Under the pieces are notes generated by a model, which was not told the origin of the DNA, did not search any database, and saw nothing but the letters and a program-made list of their open reading frames with translations. A stretch of DNA of 64,000 nucleotides from Salivita marina (lineage in GTDB: Bacteria; Pseudomonadota; Gammaproteobacteria; Pseudomonadales; Azotimanducaceae). Shown here piece after piece: positions 16,249-24,786 of the stretch. Position 1 is the first letter of the stretch, and each line of letters starts with the position of its first letter. The stretch lies in the NCBI GenBank assembly GCA_038144425.1, contig JAYQNS010000004.1, forward strand, positions 248,001 to 312,000. The letters are read 5' to 3'. Made by a program: the position numbers and the translations under genes.

Positions 16249-17484
16249 TCAAAAGTTTTGCCGAAGCCATTCCCGGATTCGGTCCACAAAGCTGCCCTTC
16301 ATTACCGGCGGCGCCTCCCCCCGCTCGAGGCGGCGGCGTTCCAGTTCCTGGCCGTAAAGCAAGAGCCCCACGCCGGTGGCGTAGATGGGGTTCCGAACGA
16401 TGTCCGCGAGGCCCGCGACGTTTCGGGGCATGCCGAGGCTGACGGGCTTGTGGAAGATTTCCTCCGCCAGCTCTACCACGCCCTCAATCTTTGAAGACCC
16501 GCCGGTGAGCACGATGCCCGCGGCCAACAAGTCCTCGAAGCCGCTGCGTCTCAACTCCGCCTGCACCAGCTGGAACAGTTCGTCATAGCGAGGCTCAACC
16601 ACTTCTGCGAGGGCCTGGCGGGACAGAGCGCGAGGGGGCTTATCTCCAACCCCGGGCACCTGAATGGTTTCCTCCGCCCCCGCCAGCTGCGTGAGAGCGC
16701 AGGCGTACTTGATCTTGAGCTCCTCCGCATGGGGCGTCGGAGTGCGCAGCGCCATGGCGATATCGTTGGTCACCTGGTCCCCGGCGATGGGAATATTGGC
16801 CGTGTGGCGAATAGCGCCCTCGGTAAAGATCGCGACGTCCGTGGTGCCCCCGCCGATGTCAACCAGGCATACGCCCAGGTCTTTTTCATCCTCCGTGAGC
16901 ACGGCGTAACTTGATGCCAGCTGTTCGAGAATGACGTCCCTAACCTCGAGGGTGCAGCGGCGGACGCACTTTTCAATGTTCTGAGCCGAATTCACTGCAC
17001 AGGTCACCAGGTGCACCTTCGCCTCGAGGCGGACCCCGGACATGCCCAGCGGTTCCTTCACCCCCTCCTGGTGATCGATCACATATTCCTGGGGCAGGAT
17101 GTGAAGGATCTTTTGATCCGCGGGAATGGCCATGGCCTGAGCGGCGTCGAGCACACGCTCAATGTCCGCTGGCGTCACCTCCTTGTCCCGGATCGCAACG
17201 ATGCCATGGGAATTTAGGGAGCGAATATGGCTGCCGGCGATCCCGGCATAGACTGAGTCAATCTGGCAGCCCGCCATGAGCTCCGCCTCTTCCACGGCGC
17301 GTTGAATGGAGTGGACGGTGGATTCGATATTCACCACCACACCCTTCTTCAGGCCCCGGGAGGGATGGGACCCAAGGCCAATGACCTCGAGAGTCCCGTC
17401 CTCCCGCACTTCCCCGACAATGGCCACCACTTTGGACGTGCCAATGTCGAGGCCAACGATCATTTGCCCTGGTGTCGCTGCCAT
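16249..17484 (-). CDS. ftsA: Cell division protein FtsA
   Basis: 411 aa actin-like ATPase that tethers FtsZ to the membrane. The N-terminus IVGLDIGTSKVVAIVGEV is the phosphate 1 motif; DIGGGTTDVAIF is phosphate 2; LTGGSSKIEG is the adenosine motif. The 1C domain lies between. The C-terminal amphipathic membrane-targeting helix is FVDRIREWLRQNF. It starts 4 nt after ftsQ and is followed by ftsZ after 45 nt. Confidence 0.97.
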   Translation of the reverse strand: MAATPGQMIVGLDIGTSKVVAIVGEVREDGTLEVIGLGSHPSRGLKKGVVVNIESTVHSIQRAVEEAELMAGCQIDSVYAGIAGSHIRSLNSHGIVAIRDKEVTPADIERVLDAAQAMAIPADQKILHILPQEYVIDHQEGVKEPLGMSGVRLEAKVHLVTCAVNSAQNIEKCVRRCTLEVRDVILEQLASSYAVLTEDEKDLGVCLVDIGGGTTDVAIFTEGAIRHTANIPIAGDQVTNDIAMALRTPTPHAEELKIKYACALTQLAGAEETIQVPGVGDKPPRALSRQALAEVVEPRYDELFQLVQAELRRSGFEDLLAAGIVLTGGSSKIEGVVELAEEIFHKPVSLGMPRNVAGLADIVRNPIYATGVGLLLYGQELERRRLERGEAPPVMKGSFVDRIREWLRQNF

Positions 17485-17488
17485 AGCT

Positions 17489-18286
17489 TTAGCGCTCCTT
17501 CCCTAAGCGTTGATCTCGCAATGCCAAAATTCGTTCCCCCGCCGCGCCCTCTCGCCAGGCCACCGCCACGCCGTTGTCATAGCGGGCATCGATGCTGTCG
17601 ACGCGATCGAGCTGAGCCGCGAGCGCCGCGCTCAGCACTGCATCAACCCGGCGCAGCCGCGCAACCTGCGCGTCCGTTCCCAGGCGCAGGTGAACGCCGC
17701 CCTGGAGCGTGACTTCGATATCCCCGGCAGCACTTTCCTCCACGCGAGCCACGGCCAGCTGATGCCCCCGAAGCATTTCCGCCACCCGAAGGTAGGTCGC
17801 CATAAGCTGGGGCGCCGAGCCTTCGGGGCCGGCAAGGCTCGGCAGCGCTCCCGGGGCGTTGTCCCACAGAGGCGCGATGATGCGACCGCGGTTCGACAGC
17901 AGCGCTTCGTCACGCCAGCGCGCCACGGGCACCTCCGGCTCCACGGTGACCCGAAGGGTGTCCGGCCATTCCCGGCGCAGGGACGCCGAAGCGACCCAAC
18001 TCTCCTCCGCAAGACGCACCTGAAGCGCAGCGACGTCCAAGGTAAAAATGCCCGATGGGAGCGCTGACCCCAGCAATTCGCGAAGGCGCGCTTGTCCGGC
18101 CTCGGGAAGATCTCCCTCCACCCGCACCACCTCGACCGGCGCATTGAGTTGGGAAAAGATAACCTGCGCCCCTAGGGCCAGGCTCATGATCACTAGCACC
18201 GCGGCCGTACGAGCGAACCAGCGCCGAAGGCGCCCGGGGTTACCCGCCCTTGACGCCGGGCGACGAGACGTCGACGCCCTAGCCAT
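17489..18286 (-). CDS. ftsQ: Cell division protein FtsQ
   Basis: 265 aa from an ATG inside the continuous murC-ftsQ frame. GGAGG lies 7-8 nt before this ATG, so independent initiation is well supported. The product has a basic cytoplasmic tail (RASTSRRPASRAGNPGRLRRW), one membrane helix (TAAVLVIMSLALGAQVIF), a POTRA domain (VEVVRVEGDLPEA to FTLDVAALQVRLAEESWVASASLRREWPDTLRVTVEP) and the FtsQ beta domain with VARWRDEALLSNRGRII. It scaffolds FtsB/FtsL in the divisome. See murC for why the apparent fusion is probably an assembly artefact. Confidence 0.88.
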   Translation of the reverse strand: MARASTSRRPASRAGNPGRLRRWFARTAAVLVIMSLALGAQVIFSQLNAPVEVVRVEGDLPEAGQARLRELLGSALPSGIFTLDVAALQVRLAEESWVASASLRREWPDTLRVTVEPEVPVARWRDEALLSNRGRIIAPLWDNAPGALPSLAGPEGSAPQLMATYLRVAEMLRGHQLAVARVEESAAGDIEVTLQGGVHLRLGTDAQVARLRRVDAVLSAALAAQLDRVDSIDARYDNGVAVAWREGAAGERILALRDQRLGKER

Positions 18287-19705
18287 GCCCCCCTCCTCCG
18301 CCAGCAGGCGAGTTAAGCGTCCGATATCCCCCGCGCCCTGGGTCAGCACCACATCTCCGTCCTTCAGCAGCGTGGGTAGGAGTGCCGGCACCTCGTCAAC
18401 GCCCGTCACCACCACGGGCAGGACCCCTCCACGCTGCCGAAGCGCTGCGGCCAGGGCCGCCGCATCAGCGCCGGGGATGGGTGCCTCTCCAGCGCTGTAC
18501 ACCTCGAGCAAAATGAGTAGGTCGGGCTCGCTCAGGACGCGCACAAAGGCATCGAAGAGGTCCCGGGTGCGGGTAAAGCGATGGGGCTGATAAATCATGA
18601 CCCGGCGCCGCCCGGGGAAGGTTTCTCGAGCCGTTTCCAACACCTTCTCCACCTCCGTGGGATGGTGTCCGTAGTCGTCGATCTGTAGCACGGCGTGGCC
18701 ACCGATTCGGCGAGCGTGCTGCTCAAAGCGCCGCCCCACCCCAGCAAAGCTGTCCAGCGCCTTTCGGATCGAGATGTCGGAAACGCCCTCCTCCGTAGCC
18801 ACGGCGATGGCCGCCAGGGCATTCAGCACGTTGTGCCGTCCAGGGATGGCCAGCGCCACGGGCAGGGGCGCTCGCCCTGGGCGATGCACCTCAAAATGCG
18901 CCTTCCCTCCCCGCTGCATGAGTCCCTCAGCCCGCACGTCTGCATCGTCGGAAAAACCGTAGGTCACCGTGGGTCGGCCCAGGGCCGGAAGCAGGCCGCG
19001 CACCGCGGGATCATCGATGCACACCACGGCGGTACCGTAAAAAGGCATGCGGTGAATAAAGTCGAGAAAAGCTTGCTTGAGCTTCTCAAAATCGCCGTCG
19101 TAAGTGGCCATGTGATCAGCGTCGATATTCGTGAGCACCGCCACCATGGGTTGGAGATGCAGGAAGGAGGCATCGCTTTCGTCGGCCTCAGCCACCAGCA
19201 TGCGGCTGGCTCCGAGGCGAGCGTTGCTTCCAAAGCCCTTCACGAGGCCGCCAATGACGAAGGTCGGATCAAAACCCGCAGCGTCGAGCAGCGCCGTCAC
19301 CAAGCTTGTGGTCGTCGTCTTTCCGTGGGTGCCCGCCACGGCGATGCTGTGGCGATAGCGCATAAGCTCGCCCAACATTTCCGCCCGGGGCACCACGGGA
19401 ATGCGCGCGTCCCGCGCCGCCCGAAGCTCGGGGTTCTGGGGATCAATGGCCGTAGACACCACGACGACGTCGGCGCCCGCCACCTGCTCCGGCGCCTGGC
19501 CCGGGTAAACCGTTGCCCCAAGGCGCATTAAGCGCTCCGTCGCTTCCGACGCCTGCTGATCCGAACCGGAAATGATGTATCCCTGATTCAGCAGCACCTC
19601 CGCAATGCCGCACATCCCGGAACCGCCGATGCCGATGAAATGGATGTGGCGGATCCGGCCCATCTCGGGCACGGCGTAAGGATTGGCGCGATGGGCGACG
19701 GTCAT
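18279..19705 (-). CDS. murC: UDP-N-acetylmuramate-L-alanine ligase MurC (as written, in frame with ftsQ)
   Basis: The MurC part is about 472 residues. HFIGIGGSGMCGIAEVL is the N-terminal Rossmann motif, GTHGKTTTTS (126-134) the ATP site, EADESDASF and LTNIDADH follow, and IDDYGHHPTEV is the C-terminal MurC signature, ending TQGAGDIGRLTRLLAEEGG. It adds L-Ala to UDP-MurNAc. As written there is no stop and the frame continues 265 codons through FtsQ (738 aa from 19705 to 17489). Adding one G to the six-G run at 18288-18293 gives an immediate TAG (18279-18281), overlapping the ftsQ start. The coordinates use that inferred stop. It overlaps ftsW as ATGA; murG is missing before it and murB and ddl after it. 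Confidence 0.9.
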
Positions 19706-20877
19706 GCCGGCACCTCCGCCGCCGGGGCCGCTGCCCGAGCGGCTCTGCGCCCCCGCGAAGTGGCCTCGGAAGGCAAGGGCGACCCCTGATTTTCCCAGGC
19801 AACGCGGGCTATGAGGCCCACGAGCGCACTGGATACCACCAGGCTATTACCTCCGTAGGAAAGGAAGGGCAGCGTCAAACCCTTCGTGGGCAGCACCCCC
19901 GTATTGACCCCCAGGCTCACCAGCACCTGAAACGCCAGCAGCAGCCCAGCACCGTAGGCAAGGAAGGCTGCAAAAAAGTCGCCCCGGAGCTCGGCTCGAC
20001 GACCCTGGAGCAGACCACGCTGGACGAGCACCACGAGCATAACCAGCACGACGAGGGCCCCAAGCGCACCGAGCTCCTCCGCCAGCACGGCGTAGATGAA
20101 GTCCGTATGGGCTTCCGGGAGATAGAAGAGCTTCTGCATCCCTTCCCCAAGCCCCACGCCCCACCACTCGCCCCGCCCAAAGGCAATGAGGGCCTGGGTT
20201 AGCTGGTACCCGGTGCCGAATTCGTCCTGCCACGGGTCAAGGAAGGTCTGAAAGCGGGCCAGGCGATAGGGCTGGAGCATGACCGCAGCGGCGCCACCAA
20301 GGCCGGCCAGAATGACGATGAGGGAAAGATCCCGAAGGCGGGCACCCGCGAGGGTCACGAGGCCCCCGGCGGCGGCCAGAATGACCACCACGGATCCCAA
20401 ATCGGGCTCGGCCAGAATGAGGGCCATGGGACCCAGGAGCCAGGCGATGGGACGCACCATGCCCCAAAAACTGCCGCGCACCGCCGCCTGATGCCGGGTC
20501 AGGGTGTGGGCCAGGTAGATCAGGAGTAAAAACTTGGCCAGTTCCGAGGGCTGAATCGTCAAGGGCCCAACCCCAATCCAACGAAGGGACCCATTTACTT
20601 CACGCCCGACCAGGAGCACCGCCAGCAATAGGACCACGGAGGCGAGATAGGCCAGGGGCCCAAGGCGCTGCCAATGGGCCACGGGCAGGCTCAGTACGAC
20701 GAGGAAAGCGAGCATGGACACGACCACGTAGATGCCGTGGCGAAGGGAAAAGGCATTGGCGCCGCCGTAGCGCACGGAAGCGATCTCTAGGGAAGCGGAG
20801 GTCACCAGCACTGCGCCCAGGGCGAGCAAAATCAGCCACAGGGCCGTGGCGGTCCATTCGAAGCGCGGAGCCGTCAT
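19702..20877 (-). CDS. ftsW: Peptidoglycan glycosyltransferase FtsW
   Basis: 391 aa SEDS polymerase with about ten membrane segments. Family signatures include WIGVGPLTIQPSELAKFLLLIYLA, MALILAEPDLGSVVVI, QALIAFGRGEWWGVGLGEGMQKLFYLPEAHTDFIYAVLAEELG and KGLTLPFLSYGGNSL. It makes septal glycan strands with FtsI. The ATG overlaps the murD stop (ATGA); a TTG two codons earlier is a less likely start. murG, which normally follows, is absent and the stop overlaps murC. Confidence 0.95.
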   Translation of the reverse strand: MTAPRFEWTATALWLILLALGAVLVTSASLEIASVRYGGANAFSLRHGIYVVVSMLAFLVVLSLPVAHWQRLGPLAYLASVVLLLAVLLVGREVNGSLRWIGVGPLTIQPSELAKFLLLIYLAHTLTRHQAAVRGSFWGMVRPIAWLLGPMALILAEPDLGSVVVILAAAGGLVTLAGARLRDLSLIVILAGLGGAAAVMLQPYRLARFQTFLDPWQDEFGTGYQLTQALIAFGRGEWWGVGLGEGMQKLFYLPEAHTDFIYAVLAEELGALGALVVLVMLVVLVQRGLLQGRRAELRGDFFAAFLAYGAGLLLAFQVLVSLGVNTGVLPTKGLTLPFLSYGGNSLVVSSALVGLIARVAWENQGSPLPSEATSRGRRAARAAAPAAEVPA

Positions 20878-22223
20878 GCGCAAGCCCCCCGGCGATCGGC
20901 GAGCTCCGCCACCGCGGCCTCGAAGAACTCGCCGCGGTGCTCAAAGGAGCGAAATTGATCGAAGCTGGCGCAGGCCGGCGCGAGGATAACCGTATCTCCG
21001 GGGCTCGCCAGGTCCACGGCCGCGGAGAGCCCAGCGTCCAGGGTCTCCACACAGGTCACGGGGCAGGCATCCCCAAGCGCCGCGGCAAGGGGTCGCGCAT
21101 CGGCACCGAACAGAAAGGCGTGGCGCAGCCCCGTTACGGCAGGGCGCAAGGGGGAGAGATCGGCCCCCTTGGCCAGGCCACCAGCCAGGAGCACTACCTT
21201 ATCCAGAGGCCCCAACCCCCTCAGGGCGGCAACGGTAGCTCCGACGTTCGTCGCCTTCGAATCATTCACGTAGCGTACGCCCTGCACCCAGCCGGCCACG
21301 GCACAACGGTGGGGTAAGGGGGTGAAGTTTTCGAGGGCCGGGCCCAGGACCCCCAAATCCGCCCCAAAATCCCAGGCGGCAGTCAGCGCAAAAAGCACAT
21401 TTTCAAGATTATGCGCGCCAACGAGAGGCAGACGATCAAGGGGCCAGGACCAACCCTCGGGCCCACGAAGAACGCCGTCTACTACCCCGAAAGGGGCGGC
21501 GGGAACCCTAAACCCTATAGGAATGGCCCGATCTAGCGCTTCCGGCGAGGGGGTCGTGGCCTCATCCCCTGCGTTGTAGAGACAGCGCTTCGCCCGGGGG
21601 TATATCCGCCCCTTCGCCGCACCGTAGGCCGCGAGATCGTCATAGCGATCCAAATGATCCGAGGAAAGATTGAGATAGAGCGCCTGCCGTAGGGGCAGGA
21701 GCTCGGACCAGTCTAGCTGGAAGCTGGATAGCTCCAGCACAAATACCTCCGGCGCTGGCCCGTCGAGCAAGCTTATCGCCGCAGGCCCTAGGTTTCCGCC
21801 CACAGCCACGCGGTAGCCCGCGGCAGCGAGCAGATGGCCAAGAAGCACCGTCACCGTGCTTTTGCCATTCGTACCCGTAATTCCCAGCACCGGGGCCTTG
21901 GCTTCCTCAAAGAACAGGTCGAGCTCCCCGCGGACCGGACAACCCGCCGCCTTAATCGCATCCAAGGGCAGGCTTTCTGGCGCAAGGCCAGGGCTTACGA
22001 CCACGGTCTGGTCCCGGGAAAAGGAGAGCGCTTCAAAGGGCCCCAAATGCACAGAGACCATGGGGAAGGCCGAGCGAAGCGGCCCCAGCTCCGGGGGCTC
22101 CGCGCGGCTATCGGCTACGGCCACGGTGGCCCCGCGGGCCAGGAGGTAGCGCACGAGAGCCAGGCCCGTGGCACCAAGCCCGAGCACGAGGAAGGACGCG
22201 CCGTGCAGCGGTAACCCACTCAT
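20874..22223 (-). CDS. murD: UDP-N-acetylmuramoylalanine-D-glutamate ligase MurD
   Basis: 449 aa. VLGLGATGLALVRYL is the N-terminal nucleotide fold, GITGTNGKSTVTVLLGHLL the ATP site, VLELSSFQLD and NLSSDHLDRY the central-domain motifs, and VNDSKATNVGATVAAL the start of the C-terminal domain; ILAPACASFDQF is the end signature. It adds D-Glu to UDP-MurNAc-L-Ala in the cytoplasm. The ATG overlapping the mraY stop is chosen over an upstream in-frame start 18 codons earlier. Confidence 0.96.
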   Translation of the reverse strand: MSGLPLHGASFLVLGLGATGLALVRYLLARGATVAVADSRAEPPELGPLRSAFPMVSVHLGPFEALSFSRDQTVVVSPGLAPESLPLDAIKAAGCPVRGELDLFFEEAKAPVLGITGTNGKSTVTVLLGHLLAAAGYRVAVGGNLGPAAISLLDGPAPEVFVLELSSFQLDWSELLPLRQALYLNLSSDHLDRYDDLAAYGAAKGRIYPRAKRCLYNAGDEATTPSPEALDRAIPIGFRVPAAPFGVVDGVLRGPEGWSWPLDRLPLVGAHNLENVLFALTAAWDFGADLGVLGPALENFTPLPHRCAVAGWVQGVRYVNDSKATNVGATVAALRGLGPLDKVVLLAGGLAKGADLSPLRPAVTGLRHAFLFGADARPLAAALGDACPVTCVETLDAGLSAAVDLASPGDTVILAPACASFDQFRSFEHRGEFFEAAVAELADRRGACA

Positions 22224-23302
22224 CGCAGCTTCAACGTTGAAAGCCCCACCAAAACCAGCATGAGGGTGATGATCCAAAAGCGGACGATGACCCGTGGTTC
22301 GGGCCAGCCTTTCAGCTCAAAGTGATGATGCAGGGGCGCCATGCGAAAGATGCGCCGCCCCAGGTAGCGAAAGGAGAGCACCTGGAGCACCACGGAAACG
22401 GTCTCAAGAACAAAGACGCCCCCCATGATGAACAGCACGAGCTCCTGACGAATCACCAGGGCGACGAGGCCCAAGGCAGCCCCTAGGGCGAGCGCACCCA
22501 CGTCACCCATAAAGACCTGCGCCGGGTAGGTGTTAAACCAGAGGAAGCCCAGCCCTGCCCCCACGATGGCACCGCAAAATACCGCCATTTCCCCGGCGCC
22601 AGCCACAAAGGGAATCTGGAGATAGGCGGAAAAGACCGCATTCCCCGTGAGATAGCCCATGAGCCCCAGAGCCCCGGCCACCATCACGGTGGGCATGATG
22701 GCCAGCCCGTCGAGGCCGTCGGTGAGATTCACCGCATTCGACGTTCCCACCAGCACGAAGTAGGCAAGCACGAGATAGAAGGGCCCAAGCTGGAAGGCCA
22801 CGTCCTTGAAGAAGGGCACGATGAGCGTGGTTTCCACCGGGGTGCTGGCCCCCAGGTACAAGGCCAGGGCCGCTGCACTGCCTGCCACCGTTTGCCAGAA
22901 ATACTTCCAGCGGGCCGGGAGCCCCCGGGCGTTCCGCTCCACCACCTTTCGATAGTCGTCTACCCAGCCCACGGCACCGAAGGCCAGCACCACGAGGGCG
23001 GCTAGCACAACGTACCGGTTAGACAGATCGCCCCAGAGCACGGTGGCCAGAAGCATGGCCACGATAATGAGGGCCCCTCCCATGGTGGGGGTCCCGGCTT
23101 TGCTAAGGTGACTCTGGGGACCATCCTGGCGCACCGCTTGGCCGATTTGCAGAGCCGATAGGCGGCGAATCATCACCGGCCCCACGAGCAGGGAAAGGCC
23201 GAGGGCCGTGAGCACGGACAAAATGGTCCGCAGGGTGAGGTACTGAAACACCGCAAAGCCGGGATCAAACGCCTCCAGCCAGGAGAACAGCCAAAGAAGC
23301 AT
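22220..23302 (-). CDS. mraY: Phospho-N-acetylmuramoyl-pentapeptide transferase MraY
   Basis: 360 aa, ten membrane helices. It attaches phospho-MurNAc-pentapeptide to undecaprenyl phosphate, making lipid I. Diagnostic segments are GTPTMGGALII, NLTDGLDGLAIMPT with the catalytic Asp region, FLWFNTYPAQVFMGDVGAL and APLHHHFELKGWPEPRVIVRFW. It begins 2 nt after the murE stop, so murF, which normally lies between, is cleanly absent. Confidence 0.97.
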   Translation of the reverse strand: MLLWLFSWLEAFDPGFAVFQYLTLRTILSVLTALGLSLLVGPVMIRRLSALQIGQAVRQDGPQSHLSKAGTPTMGGALIIVAMLLATVLWGDLSNRYVVLAALVVLAFGAVGWVDDYRKVVERNARGLPARWKYFWQTVAGSAAALALYLGASTPVETTLIVPFFKDVAFQLGPFYLVLAYFVLVGTSNAVNLTDGLDGLAIMPTVMVAGALGLMGYLTGNAVFSAYLQIPFVAGAGEMAVFCGAIVGAGLGFLWFNTYPAQVFMGDVGALALGAALGLVALVIRQELVLFIMGGVFVLETVSVVLQVLSFRYLGRRIFRMAPLHHHFELKGWPEPRVIVRFWIITLMLVLVGLSTLKLR

Positions 23303-23304
23303 GG

Positions 23305-24786
23305 CTAAGCGCCCTCCCCGGCGCAGAGCGCCGCCGCCAGGGCTCGATCGCTGAAGGGCCTCGGCCCCTCGGCGCCAATCTGCACCGTTTCATGGCCCTT
23401 CCCGGCCAAAAGAATGCGATCTCCGGGGCGGGCTTGGGTCAGCGCCGCCGCCAGCGCTTCGGCGCGATCAGGAATGCGCCGCACCGAAACCCCGGAGGGA
23501 ATACCCTGGGCGATGGCGCAGAGGATTGCGTCCGGATCCTCCCCCCGGGGGTTGTCATTGGTCAGATAGAGCGCGTCGGCCACCGCCGCCGCAGCCCCCA
23601 TGAGGGGTCGCTTCCCCGCATCCCGCTCCCCGCCACAGCCGAAAATGCAGTGCAGCCGCCCCAGGCCCTGCGCCCGAAGGGCCGCCAGCGCCGCGGAAAG
23701 GGCCTCCGGGGTGTGGGCATAATCCACAAAGATCTCCACGCCGGAAGGATGGAAGAACCGCTCTAGACGCCCCGGCGCGGCCGGGACCTTTGCCAGCAGT
23801 GCCGCAAGCTCCGAAAGGGGATAGCCGAGGGCTGCCAAGGTGGTCAGGGCTGCCAGCAAATTCGATAACCCGTGCTCGCCCACAAGGCACGTCGCGCCAG
23901 CGAAGGCGCCCCAGGGGCTCTGTCCCTGGAAGGCCCAACCCTCGCCGCAGGGTCGGCGCGCCGTAAGATGCACCGCTGCATCATGGGCATCTAAGGCGTA
24001 GCTGTGGGTCTTTACTGCACAGGGGATACGCCCCAAAAGCTGCCGACAGAAAGGGTCTTCGAGATTCAAGATGCCGTGAGCCAGCCCCGGCTGGAGAAAG
24101 AGCTGACGCTTTGCCTCTCCGTAGGCCTCTAGGGAGTGGTGATAATCAAGATGATCCCGGGATAGGTTAGTCATGACCGCCGCATCGAAGGCGACGGCAT
24201 GCACACGCCCTTGATCAAGAGCGTGGGAAGACACCTCCAAGGCCACGGCCTCCGCGCCCTCCTCCCGAAGACGGCGCAGCTCCGCCTGCACCGTAAAGGG
24301 ATCGGCGGTGGTGAGGCCCGTAGCGGTCAGGGCGTCACCGAAGCCTACGCCTAGCGTTCCGAAGGTAGCCGTGGGCACCCCAAGGGCTGAAAGCAGCGCC
24401 GCACAATGGGACACCACAGACGTTTTTCCGTTCGTGCCGGTCACCCCAATGACCGTCATCGATTCTGAAGGGGCACCATAAACGTGATGGGCAAGCTCGC
24501 TGAGGCGCCCTTCAATGCCTGGGAGCACCACGGTGGGCACAGACGCCAAGGCAGCCCGGTCTTCAGGCCGGGGCCCCTCCGGCAGCAGCACGAGGGCCGC
24601 GCCCTGGGCGCAGGCGTCCGCAAGATAGGCCCGGCCATCCTGGCTGCGCCCAGGCACAGCGCAGAAGATCGCCCCCGGGGCAACCTGTCGGGAATCCAGG
24701 GTCAGGGGCGTGAGCACCGGCAGCACGGTCGGCGCGGGATAGCCCATGGCCTGAAGGGCGGCCTGGAGGCGCGGTGCAAGGTTCAT
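23305..24786 (-). CDS. murE: UDP-MurNAc-tripeptide synthetase MurE (meso-diaminopimelate type)
   Basis: 493 aa. ATP site GVTGTNGKTSVVSHCAALL, central-domain LEVSSHALDQGRV and NLSRDHLDYHHS, and C-terminal FGCGGERDAGKRPLMG. The motif DNPR in YLTNDNPRGEDP is the determinant for meso-diaminopimelate, so the wall is expected to be the gram-negative A1-gamma type. The start overlaps the ftsI stop (ATGA). There is no MurF domain fused at either end. Confidence 0.96.
   Translation of the reverse strand: MNLAPRLQAALQAMGYPAPTVLPVLTPLTLDSRQVAPGAIFCAVPGRSQDGRAYLADACAQGAALVLLPEGPRPEDRAALASVPTVVLPGIEGRLSELAHHVYGAPSESMTVIGVTGTNGKTSVVSHCAALLSALGVPTATFGTLGVGFGDALTATGLTTADPFTVQAELRRLREEGAEAVALEVSSHALDQGRVHAVAFDAAVMTNLSRDHLDYHHSLEAYGEAKRQLFLQPGLAHGILNLEDPFCRQLLGRIPCAVKTHSYALDAHDAAVHLTARRPCGEGWAFQGQSPWGAFAGATCLVGEHGLSNLLAALTTLAALGYPLSELAALLAKVPAAPGRLERFFHPSGVEIFVDYAHTPEALSAALAALRAQGLGRLHCIFGCGGERDAGKRPLMGAAAAVADALYLTNDNPRGEDPDAILCAIAQGIPSGVSVRRIPDRAEALAAALTQARPGDRILLAGKGHETVQIGAEGPRPFSDRALAAALCAGEGA

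Noticed and set aside
14911..16494. 527-codon frame antisense to ftsZ
   Set aside because: Shadow of ftsZ and ftsA; composition (His/Arg/Gly-rich) is that of an antisense frame and no family is recognised.
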